Below are positions 25,252 to 33,178 of a stretch of DNA of 34,756 bases, piece by piece. This stretch comes from a candidate division WS1 bacterium (GTDB lineage: Bacteria > Armatimonadota > Zipacnadia > Zipacnadales > UBA5352). Position 1 is the stretch's first letter; each line of letters begins with the position of its first letter. The notes beneath the pieces are model-generated. The model saw only the letters and a program-made list of their open reading frames with translations. It searched no databases and was not told the origin of the DNA. Made by a program: the position numbers and the translations under genes. The stretch lies in contig PXBW01000218.1 in the NCBI GenBank assembly GCA_003566775.1, forward strand, positions 1 through 34,756, read 5' to 3'.

Positions 25252-25977
25252 ATGAATGCTGAAGAGCAAGAGGTCCCCCGTCATGTCGGGGTGATAATGG
25301 ACGGTAACGGTCGGTGGGCGCAGGATCGGGGACTGGATCGCACGGAGGGCCATCGGGCGGGGAGGCACGCGGCTCGAAGATTCATGCGCGCGGCACAGGC
25401 ACGCGGTATCGAATATGTCTCGCTTTATGCTTTCAGCACCGAAAACTGGACGCGCCCGGTCTCCGAGGTTGAGGCGCTGATGGAACTGATAGAGACGGCG
25501 GTGTTGGTGGAGCTTGAGGAGCTGTGTCGCGAGGAGGTTCGGCTGCGTGTATCCGGACGCAGGTCGGAACTGCCTGAGCCGCTGCAGAACGCGCTGAGCA
25601 AGGCCGAGGAGGCCACGGCGGAGAACGAGGCGATCACGCTGAATCTCTGCGTCAACTACGGCGGGCAGGCGGAACTGGTTGACGCGGCGAAACAGATAGC
25701 GGAGAAGGTGCGAGACGGTGAGATGCAGACCGATGAGATCGATACCGACATCTTTGCGCGGTACCTTTATGTGCCTGAGATACCGCCGATGGACCTTCTT
25801 ATCAGGCCGGGCGGCGATATGCGGGTGAGCAATTTCATGCTCTGGCAGGTAGCGTACGCTGAGTTCTACAGTATGCCCGATTACTGGCCCGATTTTCAGC
25901 CGGAGCATCTGGACAGGGCAATAGAAGACTATCAGCGCCGCCAGCGCCGCTTTGGCGGCCTGGTGCTGGAAGACTGA
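25252..25977 (+). CDS. uppS: Isoprenyl transferase (undecaprenyl diphosphate synthase type)
   Basis: A cis-prenyltransferase that condenses isopentenyl diphosphate onto farnesyl diphosphate to make the C55 lipid carrier for cell-wall synthesis; 241 aa. ATG 25252 follows a GAAGGG site. The catalytic Asp17 lies in VGVIMDGNGRWA; EGHRAGR, YVSLYAFSTENWTRP and LNLCVNYGGQAELVDA follow. The C-terminal Mg2+/diphosphate motif reads LLIRPGGDMRVSNFMLWQVAYAEFY, where E. coli has IRTGGEHRISNF, so Glu is replaced by Asp and Thr by Pro; both keep the acidic ligand or a neutral position. No cdsA follows as it does in many genomes. Confidence 0.93.
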   Translation: MNAEEQEVPRHVGVIMDGNGRWAQDRGLDRTEGHRAGRHAARRFMRAAQARGIEYVSLYAFSTENWTRPVSEVEALMELIETAVLVELEELCREEVRLRVSGRRSELPEPLQNALSKAEEATAENEAITLNLCVNYGGQAELVDAAKQIAEKVRDGEMQTDEIDTDIFARYLYVPEIPPMDLLIRPGGDMRVSNFMLWQVAYAEFYSMPDYWPDFQPEHLDRAIEDYQRRQRRFGGLVLED

Positions 25978-26026
25978 ACAGCGGCGACTCGCAATGCGCT
26001 GAGGAGATCAAGAGGAGGCGGTTGAG

Positions 26027-26518
26027 TTGAAGAGTGCAAGCTTCGCGCTGCTGGTAATTGTCGCGGTCATTGTCTGTGGGATGCTCCTTCCCTCGCAGGC
26101 GACTGCGCAGAAGGAAGAGATCAAGATACTTGCGGGTGAGGATGAGAAGCCGGTCACGGAAGCGAGTTACATTCCGGACACCTTTGACATTGCGATCTCC
26201 GGGCTTCTGTTCTTCCGAATACGCACAGCGGCTGCAGGGTTTACGGCCGCCGAGCGCGCCCGGATCATCGAGACGCGGCTGGTGCATGCTATTTCGTTCG
26301 GGGACATCTCGCCGGAGGCGGTGACCATCAGGCCGGTTAGAGGCAAGCCGACAATATACATCGACAACATTCGGATCGTCACCGTGTATGCGCGTGATGT
26401 AGAGGCGGCGGGAGCAAGATCGCGGGAACATCTCGCGCGAATGTGGGCAGACTCAATCGCGGAGAAGATCGTAAAGGTTGCGCCGTGGTGGAGGATGGCG
26501 GACAGGCTGGAGCATTAG
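26027..26518 (+). CDS. Exported small protein resembling the N-terminal domain of some MscS-type channels
   Basis: A 163-aa protein from TTG 26027, with AGGAGG 8 nt upstream. The signal peptide is ASFALLVIVAVIVCGMLLPSQATAQ. The mature part contains FDIAISGLLFFRIRTAAAGFTAAERARIIETRL, EAVTIRPVRGKPTIYIDNIRIVTVYARDVEAAG and EHLARMWADSIAEKIV. This order (G..LF.I....G.s..eRA..i..rL; a short strand pair; v..DA...G; LA..W...I) is what I recall from the periplasmic N-terminal part of cyanobacterial-type mechanosensitive channel proteins, but the channel part is absent. It would lie in the periplasm. It follows uppS by 49 nt and may be cotranscribed. Function unknown. Confidence 0.65.
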   Translation: MKSASFALLVIVAVIVCGMLLPSQATAQKEEIKILAGEDEKPVTEASYIPDTFDIAISGLLFFRIRTAAAGFTAAERARIIETRLVHAISFGDISPEAVTIRPVRGKPTIYIDNIRIVTVYARDVEAAGARSREHLARMWADSIAEKIVKVAPWWRMADRLEH

Positions 26519-26593
26519 AACCGCAGTCCGAGGCAGTCATTGAGGCGTCCTCCGGGGCGCCTCATTTCTTACGTTGAGCGGGAGGGAGCGCCG

Positions 26594-27769
26594 ATGGGGC
26601 TCGAGAGTTGCGCCGATCTCGATTACGAGTTGCCGACACGGATCAGATATGGCATTGGCAGGATCGAGGAGGTGGGGGAGATCGCCCTGCGGCTCGGCAC
26701 TCGCGCTTTGCTGGTTACCACGCCGGGAGTGCCACACGTGGAGCGGGTCAGCGAACTGCTCACCATGGCGGGGGTGGAGGTCACGCTGTTCGACGAGGCG
26801 GAACCGAATCCATCGGTCGAGAGCGTGGACTACGCCGGAGAGATAGCGCAACAGATGGGCTGCGCTCTGACCATCGGTCTTGGGGGCGGCAGTTCGATCG
26901 ACACCGCAAAGGGCGCGGCGGTTGCAGTGACAAATGACGGCTCCGTCTGGGAGTACTCGATTGAGTATCGCGAGGGCACCCGGCAGATCGAGCATCCTCC
27001 GCTGCCGATCATTGCGATACCGACCACTGCCGGGACGGGGTCTGAGGTCAACCACGTTGCGGTGCTGTCCAACCACGATACGGAGCAGAAGGGGCCCCTG
27101 CGCAGTGATCTCATTCGTCCGACCTTCGCGCTGATCGACCCGGAGCTTACCGTGACTATGCCCGCATCGGTCACTGCAAGTACCGGCTTTGATGCGCTCA
27201 CGCACGCCTTCGAGCGATACTTCGCTGGAAGCTGGCACCCCTACGTGGACATGATGACCGAGAACACGATCGCGACCGTGATCGAGTATCTGCCACGGGC
27301 TATCGAGCAGCCTGACGACCTTGAGACGCGGGCACGAATGTCGTGGGCGGCGACGCAGGCGGCGCTTTGCGTGCTGGCACGGATGGGTGAGTCGGGCCTG
27401 CATATCTTCGGCCTGGCGGTGTCGGCTGTGATCGATGCGGCGCACGGCCGCGCGCTGGCCGCGATCATGCCGCCCGTTCTGCAGGACCTCGCCGGAGCCT
27501 ATCCGGAGCGCGCCGCGCGGCTGGCGCGAATTCTCGGAGATGAAGAGCGGGCTGAACGGGCGGAGCCCGCGATGTGCCGGTGGATGAAAGAGATTGGCAT
27601 GGCATTGACGCTTGAGGACCTTGGCGCAGGAGTCGAGCATCTGCCCGCACTGGTCGAAGCGACCAGCAGAAAGCGGCTGGAGAGCGGCTACCATCGGCCG
27701 ATGTCGGAGAGTGATGTGCGGGCGATCTATGAGGCCGCAATGGACGACGGATCGGCTCTGAGCGGATGA
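26594..27769 (+). CDS. Iron-containing (group III) alcohol dehydrogenase
   Basis: NAD(P)-dependent oxidoreductase acting on alcohols or aldehydes; 391 aa from ATG 26594, with GGAGG 8 nt upstream. The N-terminal nucleotide domain has LGGGSSIDTAKG (97-107) and PTTAGTGSEV. The four metal ligands can be matched to Asp200 and His204 (GFDALTHAFE), His270 and His284 (DAAHG). The second histidine of the usual HxxxHP segment is replaced by Leu274, and the following PLG by AVS, so the active site is unlike FucO, AdhB or butanol dehydrogenases. The substrate may differ. Start context and length are normal. Cofactor preference is not visible. Confidence 0.85.
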   Translation: MGLESCADLDYELPTRIRYGIGRIEEVGEIALRLGTRALLVTTPGVPHVERVSELLTMAGVEVTLFDEAEPNPSVESVDYAGEIAQQMGCALTIGLGGGSSIDTAKGAAVAVTNDGSVWEYSIEYREGTRQIEHPPLPIIAIPTTAGTGSEVNHVAVLSNHDTEQKGPLRSDLIRPTFALIDPELTVTMPASVTASTGFDALTHAFERYFAGSWHPYVDMMTENTIATVIEYLPRAIEQPDDLETRARMSWAATQAALCVLARMGESGLHIFGLAVSAVIDAAHGRALAAIMPPVLQDLAGAYPERAARLARILGDEERAERAEPAMCRWMKEIGMALTLEDLGAGVEHLPALVEATSRKRLESGYHRPMSESDVRAIYEAAMDDGSALSG

Positions 27770-27954
27770 TGGTGGCGAATGGTGGCAAAGGGCGCCTCAA
27801 GCTGCTGCCGCAGTTCTCGGGCGATGACGATATGCATCGGCATCCGAGAGACTGTGCAGATGCGGGCGTTATGGACGGGAAGATGAAGGATTCCGTGCGG
27901 TTGCATCGAAGGAATTCGAGCGGGCATAACGACTGAGTTAACTGGAGGCGTATC

Positions 27955-28803
27955 ATGGCCGATCTGAAGATAGCCGTCATGCTGAACTCGCTGCGCATGG
28001 AGCCCTACGAGGGCTTCGAGAAGATCGCCGAGATGGGTGTAACCGGCGTCCACCTGTCAGTGGGCGGCGGCCCCTTCTCCCCCGATAACATGAGCAAGCA
28101 GGATCGCAGGGACCTGCTGGCCCACCTCGACTCGCTGGGACTGGAGATATCCGCGGTCTCGGCCTGGGGCGGCAACGTCCACCTGGAGGAGGACGATTGC
28201 TCCGAGGCGCTCGCCCAGGCGAAGGACGTGCTGGAATTGGCCGCCGACCTCGAGTGCGCCATCTGGCAGGGCCACGTGGGGATCATGCCCGAGGATGTGA
28301 ATGACCCCGGGTGGGCGAACCACGTGCGCCACCATGAGGAGATCGCAAAGTACGGTGAGGCGGCGGGCGCGTGTCTGGCGATCGAGACCGGCCCTGAGCC
28401 GCCCTACGTGCTTAAGCGGCTGATCGAGACCGTCGGTTCTGACGCGATTCGTATCAACTGGGACCCGGCGAATTTGATTCTTTGGCCCGCGCGCTTCGCC
28501 AAGGACGCCGGCGAGGAGTACGACCGAGACAGGTGGTTCGAACTGTATCAGCCGGTCGATGGCCTCGACCTTGTGGGCGAGTACGTCGTGCACGTGCACG
28601 CGAAGGATGCGCTGGTGCATGACGATGGGCAGCGTGAGGAGGTTCCATTCGGCGAGGGCTGGGTTGACTGGGACAGGTTCATCGGCAAGCTGCGCGACGA
28701 TCACGGCTATGATGGATACTTCGCGATCGAGCGCGAGGTGGGAGATAATCCGGTCGATGACATTCAAGCGGCGGTGGACTTCCTGAAGAACTTTCCGGCG
28801 TGA
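27955..28803 (+). CDS. Sugar phosphate isomerase/epimerase-like TIM barrel
   Basis: Xylose-isomerase-like TIM-barrel protein, 282 aa, from ATG 27955 with GGAGG 6 nt upstream. The family metal ligands can be matched to Glu144 (LAIETGPEPP), Asp170 (INWDPAN), His215 (VVHVHAKDA) and Glu259 (FAIERE), so an intact divalent-metal site is likely. FGEGWVDWDRFIGKL matches the usual phosphate or substrate loop. Members isomerise or epimerise sugars and inositols or act as 3-dehydroshikimate dehydratases; substrate cannot be told. It is not closely similar to the TIM-barrel domain at 7018-7956, although both belong to the same superfamily. Confidence 0.85.
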   Translation: MADLKIAVMLNSLRMEPYEGFEKIAEMGVTGVHLSVGGGPFSPDNMSKQDRRDLLAHLDSLGLEISAVSAWGGNVHLEEDDCSEALAQAKDVLELAADLECAIWQGHVGIMPEDVNDPGWANHVRHHEEIAKYGEAAGACLAIETGPEPPYVLKRLIETVGSDAIRINWDPANLILWPARFAKDAGEEYDRDRWFELYQPVDGLDLVGEYVVHVHAKDALVHDDGQREEVPFGEGWVDWDRFIGKLRDDHGYDGYFAIEREVGDNPVDDIQAAVDFLKNFPA

Positions 28804-28916
28804 ACGAGCGTCTCTCCTGCGGGTGGCGCGATCGGCGCCCCGACAGGTGGAACGCCCCACGCCACGAAGCCGTAAAGTGGACGCATCCGATTACGATGGG
28901 CAAGGAGCGAACGAAT

Positions 28917-29189
28917 ATGGGTAAGGAAGTTGTGCTGTTCGAAAGCGAAGAGAAGGCGGACAGGGGGCGGGTGGTTGCGTTCCTGCGCGAACTGGCGGAC
29001 CGCATCGAGCAGAATAACGTGGTGCTCAAGCAGGCCGGTGAAGAGACACCCGTGGACATTCCGGACAATGTCGAGCTTGAGGTTAAGTTCGAGGAGGAAC
29101 ATGAGAGTTCGGGCAAGGAGTACAGTCTGGAAGTCGAGATCGAGTGGCCTGAGGGTGGCGAGGCCGGTGGCGGAGTGAGCCTCGGTTAA
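28917..29189 (+). CDS. Amphi-Trp domain protein
   Basis: A 90-aa acidic protein that is one amphi-Trp domain (TIGR04354): a short strand (VVLFESEEK), an amphipathic helix (RGRVVAFLRELADRIEQ), then strands ending in EYSLEVEIEWPEG with the Trp that names the family. ATG 28917 is preferred because AAGGAG lies 9 nt upstream; the ATG at 28896 lacks a site. The domain occurs in archaea and scattered bacteria and has no known function. The gene is flanked by the isomerase-like gene and a hairpin. Confidence 0.8.
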   Translation: MGKEVVLFESEEKADRGRVVAFLRELADRIEQNNVVLKQAGEETPVDIPDNVELEVKFEEEHESSGKEYSLEVEIEWPEGGEAGGGVSLG

Positions 29190-29220
29190 TCAGGCCTTAG
29201 ACCTCGCTCGTAATACCCAC

Positions 29221-29250
29221 ATGCGGCCGGGCTTCAGGTCCCGGCCGCAT
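29221..29250. terminator. GC hairpin between convergent genes
   Basis: An 11-bp perfect stem (29221-29231 with 29240-29250) with an 8-nt loop lies 31 nt after the amphi-Trp stop and 41 nt from the stop of the opposing gene. T-runs are poor on both sides, so it may act for both strands. Confidence 0.5.
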
Positions 29251-29291
29251 TGACGTACCTCGTCAGGCAATCGAATCCGCTGTGTCGGCTT

Positions 29292-29693
29292 TCAGCTCCT
29301 CCGGACCCGGCGGCTGCTGCGAGGCCTGCGGCTGTCGGCGCGTCTGTCGCCGCGGGAGGAGGCGCGCCGCGCCGATGGCGAAGTGGTTCGCCGCCGTGAC
29401 GCAACCGATCGAGGGGGAGTCCGCGCACCACGATGGGATCGTCGGGCCCTCTCCAGCCTGCGCGAGGCCAACTCCATCTTCCGCGCCTGATCCTCCAGCT
29501 CGTCCGCGGTCAGCGCACGCCGCGGCTGCCCGAAGATGATGACACAGGCGAGGATGATGATTATCCCAAGCAGCGCGTCGGTGAGGGTCATCTCCTGATA
29601 GAGCCGCAGTTCGTCAACCACCAGCCACCTGAGCACAAGGGCGCCCGGGAAGAACAGCAGAAAGCCAATAAACACGCCCACCACGCGTCTCAT
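29292..29693 (-). CDS. Small membrane protein with Arg/Ser-rich tail
   Basis: A 133-aa protein from ATG 29693, with GGAG 10 nt upstream. Two transmembrane segments (VVGVFIGFLLFFPGALVLRWLVV and DALLGIIIILACVIIFG) are followed by a charged helix (TADELEDQARKMELASRRLERARR) and about 45 residues composed mainly of Arg, Ser and Pro. The tail composition could be a frameshift product of high-GC DNA, but no other frame gives a better continuation. No family recognised. It may be cotranscribed with the SGNH gene, 24 nt upstream. Confidence 0.5.
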   Translation of the reverse strand: MRRVVGVFIGFLLFFPGALVLRWLVVDELRLYQEMTLTDALLGIIIILACVIIFGQPRRALTADELEDQARKMELASRRLERARRSHRGARTPPRSVASRRRTTSPSARRASSRGDRRADSRRPRSSRRVRRS

Positions 29694-29717
29694 AGTGCGA
29701 TCACTCCAGCACCTGGT

Positions 29718-30869
29718 CTAAGGCAGCAGCAATAGTTCCAGCAATGACGTGGTGACCACGTCCCGACTCTTCTCTGTCAACCCGCCGTCATCATTGCGCA
29801 GATCGGCGATGCTGAGGTTCTCCGCAAGCAACGCGGCCTCAGTGCGCAGAAGCGGGAGTCCGAACAGATTCGCGATTAGCTCCATCTCATCCAGCACCTG
29901 CCGCCCGATCTCCACCTGCTCCTCGCTGTCCACCGCAGGACCGATAAGTACCACGAGCGCATCGGTTTCGGTCAGCAGCCGGTCGAGCAGCTTCGTCAGA
30001 GCCTCGCGGAAACCTCTGCGACTGATCCCCTTCGCGTCGGTACCGAAGGTGACAAGCGCGACGTCCGGCTCATTCTCCGCTATCTGCGCGACGTAGTCGA
30101 TCGCCCTGGAGGGATTGAGACCCTCATCGCCCATCAGCTCAAGCGCTACCTCCGCGTCATCCGGACGCGCGTACTGAAGGCGTTCTGCCACTCTCTGCGG
30201 CCAACTCTCGTCCCCGCCGTTGGCGAAAGAGTCACCGAGGACCGTGATCTCAAGGGGACCGTCGCTGTTGAGCCCCCAGCGCCGGAAAAGGCGGAGGTCA
30301 CGGGTGCGAACCAGTGCATCGCCTTCCGGTGCCGGCATCGGACGCGCAGCGGGTGCTTCGCCGGTCGGCGTGCCGAATACCTCGACCTCGCGGACGAAGA
30401 TCGTGTTGTCACCGCCGAGACCGCCACCCCAGGTATTGGTGAAGGTCACGCGAACGAACTGTGCGGGGCGATCGTTGAAGCGGTGATTGAGCGTGAGAGG
30501 CTCACCCTGAGGAAAGATGAACTCGCGCAGCTCTTCAAACTCCTCGCCATCGAGAGAGCACGAGATGATTATGCCACGGGTGTTACCGTTGGCCGAGCTA
30601 TGCACGGCAATGCGGTTTATGCTGTGAGGATGCTGGAGATCGATGGTGACGTGCTTGGGGAAGTCGTCCCCGTTGGTGGTCGCGAAACAGCCCGGTCCGC
30701 TGTCGGAGTCGGTCACGCCGTTGTTGAGGCCGGTCCAGCCCTCGAGGATGCCGGTGCTGACACTGTACGGGCGATCGATTGCCACGTTCTGCTCCGCGTT
30801 CACTACACTCGAGAACAACAGGGTTGCTCCGAGCATGGCCGAGAGGGCAAAGACTCGCTTGCGCAGCAT
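29718..30869 (-). CDS. Exported discoidin (F5/8 C)-SGNH hydrolase-like protein, probably catalytically dead
   Basis: A 383-aa exported protein: signal peptide to about residue 25 (FALSAMLGATLLFSSVVNA), a discoidin/F5-8 type C beta-sandwich at ~28-165 (VAIDRPYSVSTGI... FVRVTFTNTWGG... VREVEVFGTP), a Pro/Ala linker, then an SGNH-fold domain (~190-383). The latter starts with the nucleophile block VLGDSFANG. The later catalytic elements are missing: the block corresponding to GxND reads GTDAKG, and where the DxxH block is expected it reads DDGGL. There is no histidine at all in the last ~190 residues. The ATG at 30869 directly abuts the nadC stop, with GGAGG inside nadC, so it is coupled to the panCD-nadC unit. 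Likely a carbohydrate-binding or degenerate esterase-like protein. Confidence 0.7.
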   Translation of the reverse strand: MLRKRVFALSAMLGATLLFSSVVNAEQNVAIDRPYSVSTGILEGWTGLNNGVTDSDSGPGCFATTNGDDFPKHVTIDLQHPHSINRIAVHSSANGNTRGIIISCSLDGEEFEELREFIFPQGEPLTLNHRFNDRPAQFVRVTFTNTWGGGLGGDNTIFVREVEVFGTPTGEAPAARPMPAPEGDALVRTRDLRLFRRWGLNSDGPLEITVLGDSFANGGDESWPQRVAERLQYARPDDAEVALELMGDEGLNPSRAIDYVAQIAENEPDVALVTFGTDAKGISRRGFREALTKLLDRLLTETDALVVLIGPAVDSEEQVEIGRQVLDEMELIANLFGLPLLRTEAALLAENLSIADLRNDDGGLTEKSRDVVTTSLLELLLLP

Positions 30870-31781
30870 TCAGATTCCTCCCCGACTGGCCTTCTCCGGC
30901 ATCTCCAGATTCAGACTGATGTCGATAGATGCGGCGGAGTGCGTGATGAGTCCGACGGAGATCAGATCCACGCCGAGTTCGGCTACGGCTCGGACGCGGT
31001 CGAGGCTCATGTTGCCCGAGACTTCCAGCAGGGCCCGGTCTCCGACAAGGCGCACGGCCTCGGCCATCGTCTCATCATCCATGTTATCGAGCATGATGAT
31101 CTCCGCGCCCGCTTCGAGAGCCTCACGCACCTCGTGGATCTGGGTCGTCTCAACTTCGATCTTGAGGGTATGCGGCGCGCCTCCGCGGGCCGCCGCAACC
31201 GCCCGGGCAATCCCGCCTGCCAGTGCGATGTGATTGTCCTTGATGAGGATGCCATCATAGAGAGCGAAGCGGTGGTTGCTGCCTCCACCGGCGATGACGG
31301 CGGCCTTCTCAAGCGCACGCAGGCCGGGAGTGGTCTTCCGCGTATCGGCGATACGGGCGTCGGTGTCGGTGATCTCATCGACGAAGCGGCGGGTGAGGGT
31401 AGCGACGCCGGACAGGCGTTGGAGGAAGTTCAGGGCGACTCTCTCGGCGGCGAGCAGGCCCCGAGCGGAGCCATCGACGCGGCCGATATGGTCGCCATCG
31501 GAGAAGCTGTCTCCCTCCGCCACCAGGGGGGTGAAGGTGGCGTCCGAGTCGCACTGGTGGAAACACTCCGCCACAACCAGACCGCCGGACATCACGCCTT
31601 CTTGCCTGGCCAGCAGCACACCGTGCGCCGGTGTACCCGGCGGAATAGTCAACATGCTGGTCAGATCGCCCCGGCCGATATCCTCGCGCAGCGCAAGGCT
31701 CACGATCTGCGCGAGAGTATCGGCATCGACAGGATAGTGCGAAGCGTACTGCGATCTCATCATCATTGCCTGACCGGTCAT
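30870..31781 (-). CDS. nadC: Nicotinate-nucleotide diphosphorylase (quinolinate phosphoribosyltransferase)
   Basis: Converts quinolinate and PRPP to nicotinate mononucleotide, CO2 and PPi in de novo NAD synthesis; 303 aa. The start ATG 31781 overlaps the panD stop (ATGA). Visible family blocks: REDIGRGDLTS (32-42), AERVALNFLQRLSGVATLT, ADTRKTTPGLRALEKAAV (146-162), GGGSNHRFALYDGILIKDNH (165-184), KIEVET, MLDNM and VSGNMSLDRV...GVDLISVG. All the Arg, His and Lys residues that hold quinolinate and PRPP appear intact. nadA and nadB are not in the window. Confidence 0.95.
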   Translation of the reverse strand: MTGQAMMMRSQYASHYPVDADTLAQIVSLALREDIGRGDLTSMLTIPPGTPAHGVLLARQEGVMSGGLVVAECFHQCDSDATFTPLVAEGDSFSDGDHIGRVDGSARGLLAAERVALNFLQRLSGVATLTRRFVDEITDTDARIADTRKTTPGLRALEKAAVIAGGGSNHRFALYDGILIKDNHIALAGGIARAVAAARGGAPHTLKIEVETTQIHEVREALEAGAEIIMLDNMDDETMAEAVRLVGDRALLEVSGNMSLDRVRAVAELGVDLISVGLITHSAASIDISLNLEMPEKASRGGI

Positions 31782-32128
31782 TCCGTGATACGATTCTCGC
31801 GATCGACGTCTACAACATTCACCGTAAGGTCTCGCGCCTCCTCCTCATCGACGAGTCCGTAGCAAAGAATGTGTACCTCATCACCCGGTTCGGCGTTGCG
31901 CGCGGCCGGCCCGTTCAGGCAGATGATACCCGATCCGGGCCCTCCCTCTATCACGTAAGTCTCGGTCCGGGCGCCGTTGTTGAGGTTCACCACCTGCACG
32001 CGCTCGTTGACAAGAATCCCGGAGGCTTCGAGCAGATCTCGGTCGATAGTGATGCTACCCTCGTAGTAAAGCTCCGTCTCGGTCACAACCGCACCATGTA
32101 TCTTCGCAATGCACATCTGTCGCAGCAC
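31778..32128 (-). CDS. panD: Aspartate 1-decarboxylase proenzyme
   Basis: Makes beta-alanine from L-aspartate for pantothenate; 116 aa. The start is GTG 32128, where the family N-terminus (MLRQMCIAKIHGA) begins, with GAGGAA 9 nt upstream. The self-cleavage site Gly24-Ser25 lies in YYEGSITID at the canonical position, so Ser25 would become the pyruvoyl cofactor. NGARTETYVIEG and GSGIICLNGPAAR (with the conserved catalytic-loop residues) are intact. It follows panC by 6 nt and overlaps nadC. Confidence 0.96.
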   Translation of the reverse strand: MLRQMCIAKIHGAVVTETELYYEGSITIDRDLLEASGILVNERVQVVNLNNGARTETYVIEGGPGSGIICLNGPAARNAEPGDEVHILCYGLVDEEEARDLTVNVVDVDRENRITE

Positions 32129-32134
32129 CTGGCA

Positions 32135-32977
32135 TCATTCCTCAACTACTACGTTGTCAATGAGTCTCGTGTCTCCGATACAGGCCGCGGCCGCGATGAC
32201 CATCGGCCCTGTCTCGCTTTTGAGCGGCCGCAACGAGTTCGGCTCGACCGCCTGGACGTACTGAAGCTCGAAGAGCGGTTCCTCGCCCAGTTTCGCCGCG
32301 ACAATACGTTCCACTTCGGAGCCGCTCGCGCCTTCACGCGCGGCCCCCGCCCCCTGGAGCAGGGCCTCGTAGAGCTTCGGAGCTACCTCCCGCTCACGAT
32401 CGCCGAGATACTGGTTGCGCGAACTCAGCGCAAGGCCATCGCTCTCGCGAACGGTCGGGCCGCCGAGTATCTCCACGGGCATGTCGAGGTCGCGCACCAT
32501 CCGGCGGATGACCACGAGTTGCTGGTAGTCTTTGCGACCGAACCACGCGCGATCGGGTTGCACGATGTTCAGCAGCTTGTTGACTACGGTGGTAACTCCG
32601 TCGAAGTGTCCCGGACGACAGGCCCCGCACAACTTTTCGGTGAGCCCCTCTACCCTGACGACGGTGCAGGCGTCCCCGGCGTACATCTCGGAGGCGTTCG
32701 GTGCGAAGATCAGATGAGCGCCGATCTCCTCGCACTTAGCCGCATCTCCCTCGAGGTCGCGAGGGTAGCGATCGAGATCCTCACCCTCGCCGAACTGCGT
32801 CGGGTTGACAAAGATGCTCACGACCACCCAGTCAGAGCCCTCCACCGCGGCACGCACCAGAGACAGATGCCCCTCATGCAGAGCGCCCATGGTGGGAACC
32901 AGGCCAATGATCCTGCCCTCCGCCCTCTGGGCGGAAACTGCGTCGCGAACCTCCTGTTTGGTCTTAACGATCTTCAT
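32135..32977 (-). CDS. panC: Pantothenate synthetase
   Basis: Joins pantoate and beta-alanine with ATP to pantothenate; 280 aa. ATG 32977 is where homology begins (MKIVKTKQEVR); nine open codons upstream lack it. The nucleotidyltransferase signature is PTMGALHEGHLSLV with His34 and His37 (HIGH-like). FVNPTQFGEGEDLDRYPR, FDGVTTVVNKLLNIVQPDRAWFGRKDYQQ and LALSSRNQYL match the pantoate and ATP sites. It is the first gene of panC-panD-nadC-SGNH; panB is not in the window. Confidence 0.95.
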   Translation of the reverse strand: MKIVKTKQEVRDAVSAQRAEGRIIGLVPTMGALHEGHLSLVRAAVEGSDWVVVSIFVNPTQFGEGEDLDRYPRDLEGDAAKCEEIGAHLIFAPNASEMYAGDACTVVRVEGLTEKLCGACRPGHFDGVTTVVNKLLNIVQPDRAWFGRKDYQQLVVIRRMVRDLDMPVEILGGPTVRESDGLALSSRNQYLGDREREVAPKLYEALLQGAGAAREGASGSEVERIVAAKLGEEPLFELQYVQAVEPNSLRPLKSETGPMVIAAAACIGDTRLIDNVVVEE

Positions 32978-32995
32978 TGCCCGCTCACCAGGGCC

Positions 32996-33001
32996 ATTAT
33001 A
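32996..33001 (-). promoter_or_regulatory. Probable -10 element of the panC-panD-nadC operon
   Basis: A perfect TATAAT on the minus strand lies 19 nt upstream of the panC start. The region 17-18 bp upstream (GTGCAC) is a poor -35, so an activator may be involved. The transcript would have a leader of about 12 nt. Confidence 0.4.
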
Positions 33002-33178
33002 CACACAACTCGGTATCTGTGCACGGGTGATTCGTGGGAAGCATTAGAAGTGGTGACGGGGATGGTGTGGTCACCGGCGATGGCTTCCGCCCCATGACCG
33101 AGCCCGGCTGCTGATACGTCCCCGGGCGGCGATCCGATGGTGGGGGAGGGCAACAAGGAAGACGGAATGTGATGAAGA
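33002..33178. other. Intergenic sequence upstream of panC
   Basis: About 180 bp between the panC -10 element and the AAC(3) remnant. No open frame or RNA structure stands out. It may include further decayed coding sequence of the remnant. Confidence 0.35.

Noticed and set aside
27766-27936. A 56-codon open frame overlapping the alcohol dehydrogenase stop as ATGA
   Set aside because: No ribosome site, no conserved pattern, and a His/Arg/Asp-rich composition that looks like untranslated GC-rich DNA.
31766-33097. A 443-codon plus-strand open frame opposite panD and panC
   Set aside because: Antisense shadow; panC and panD are certain on the minus strand.
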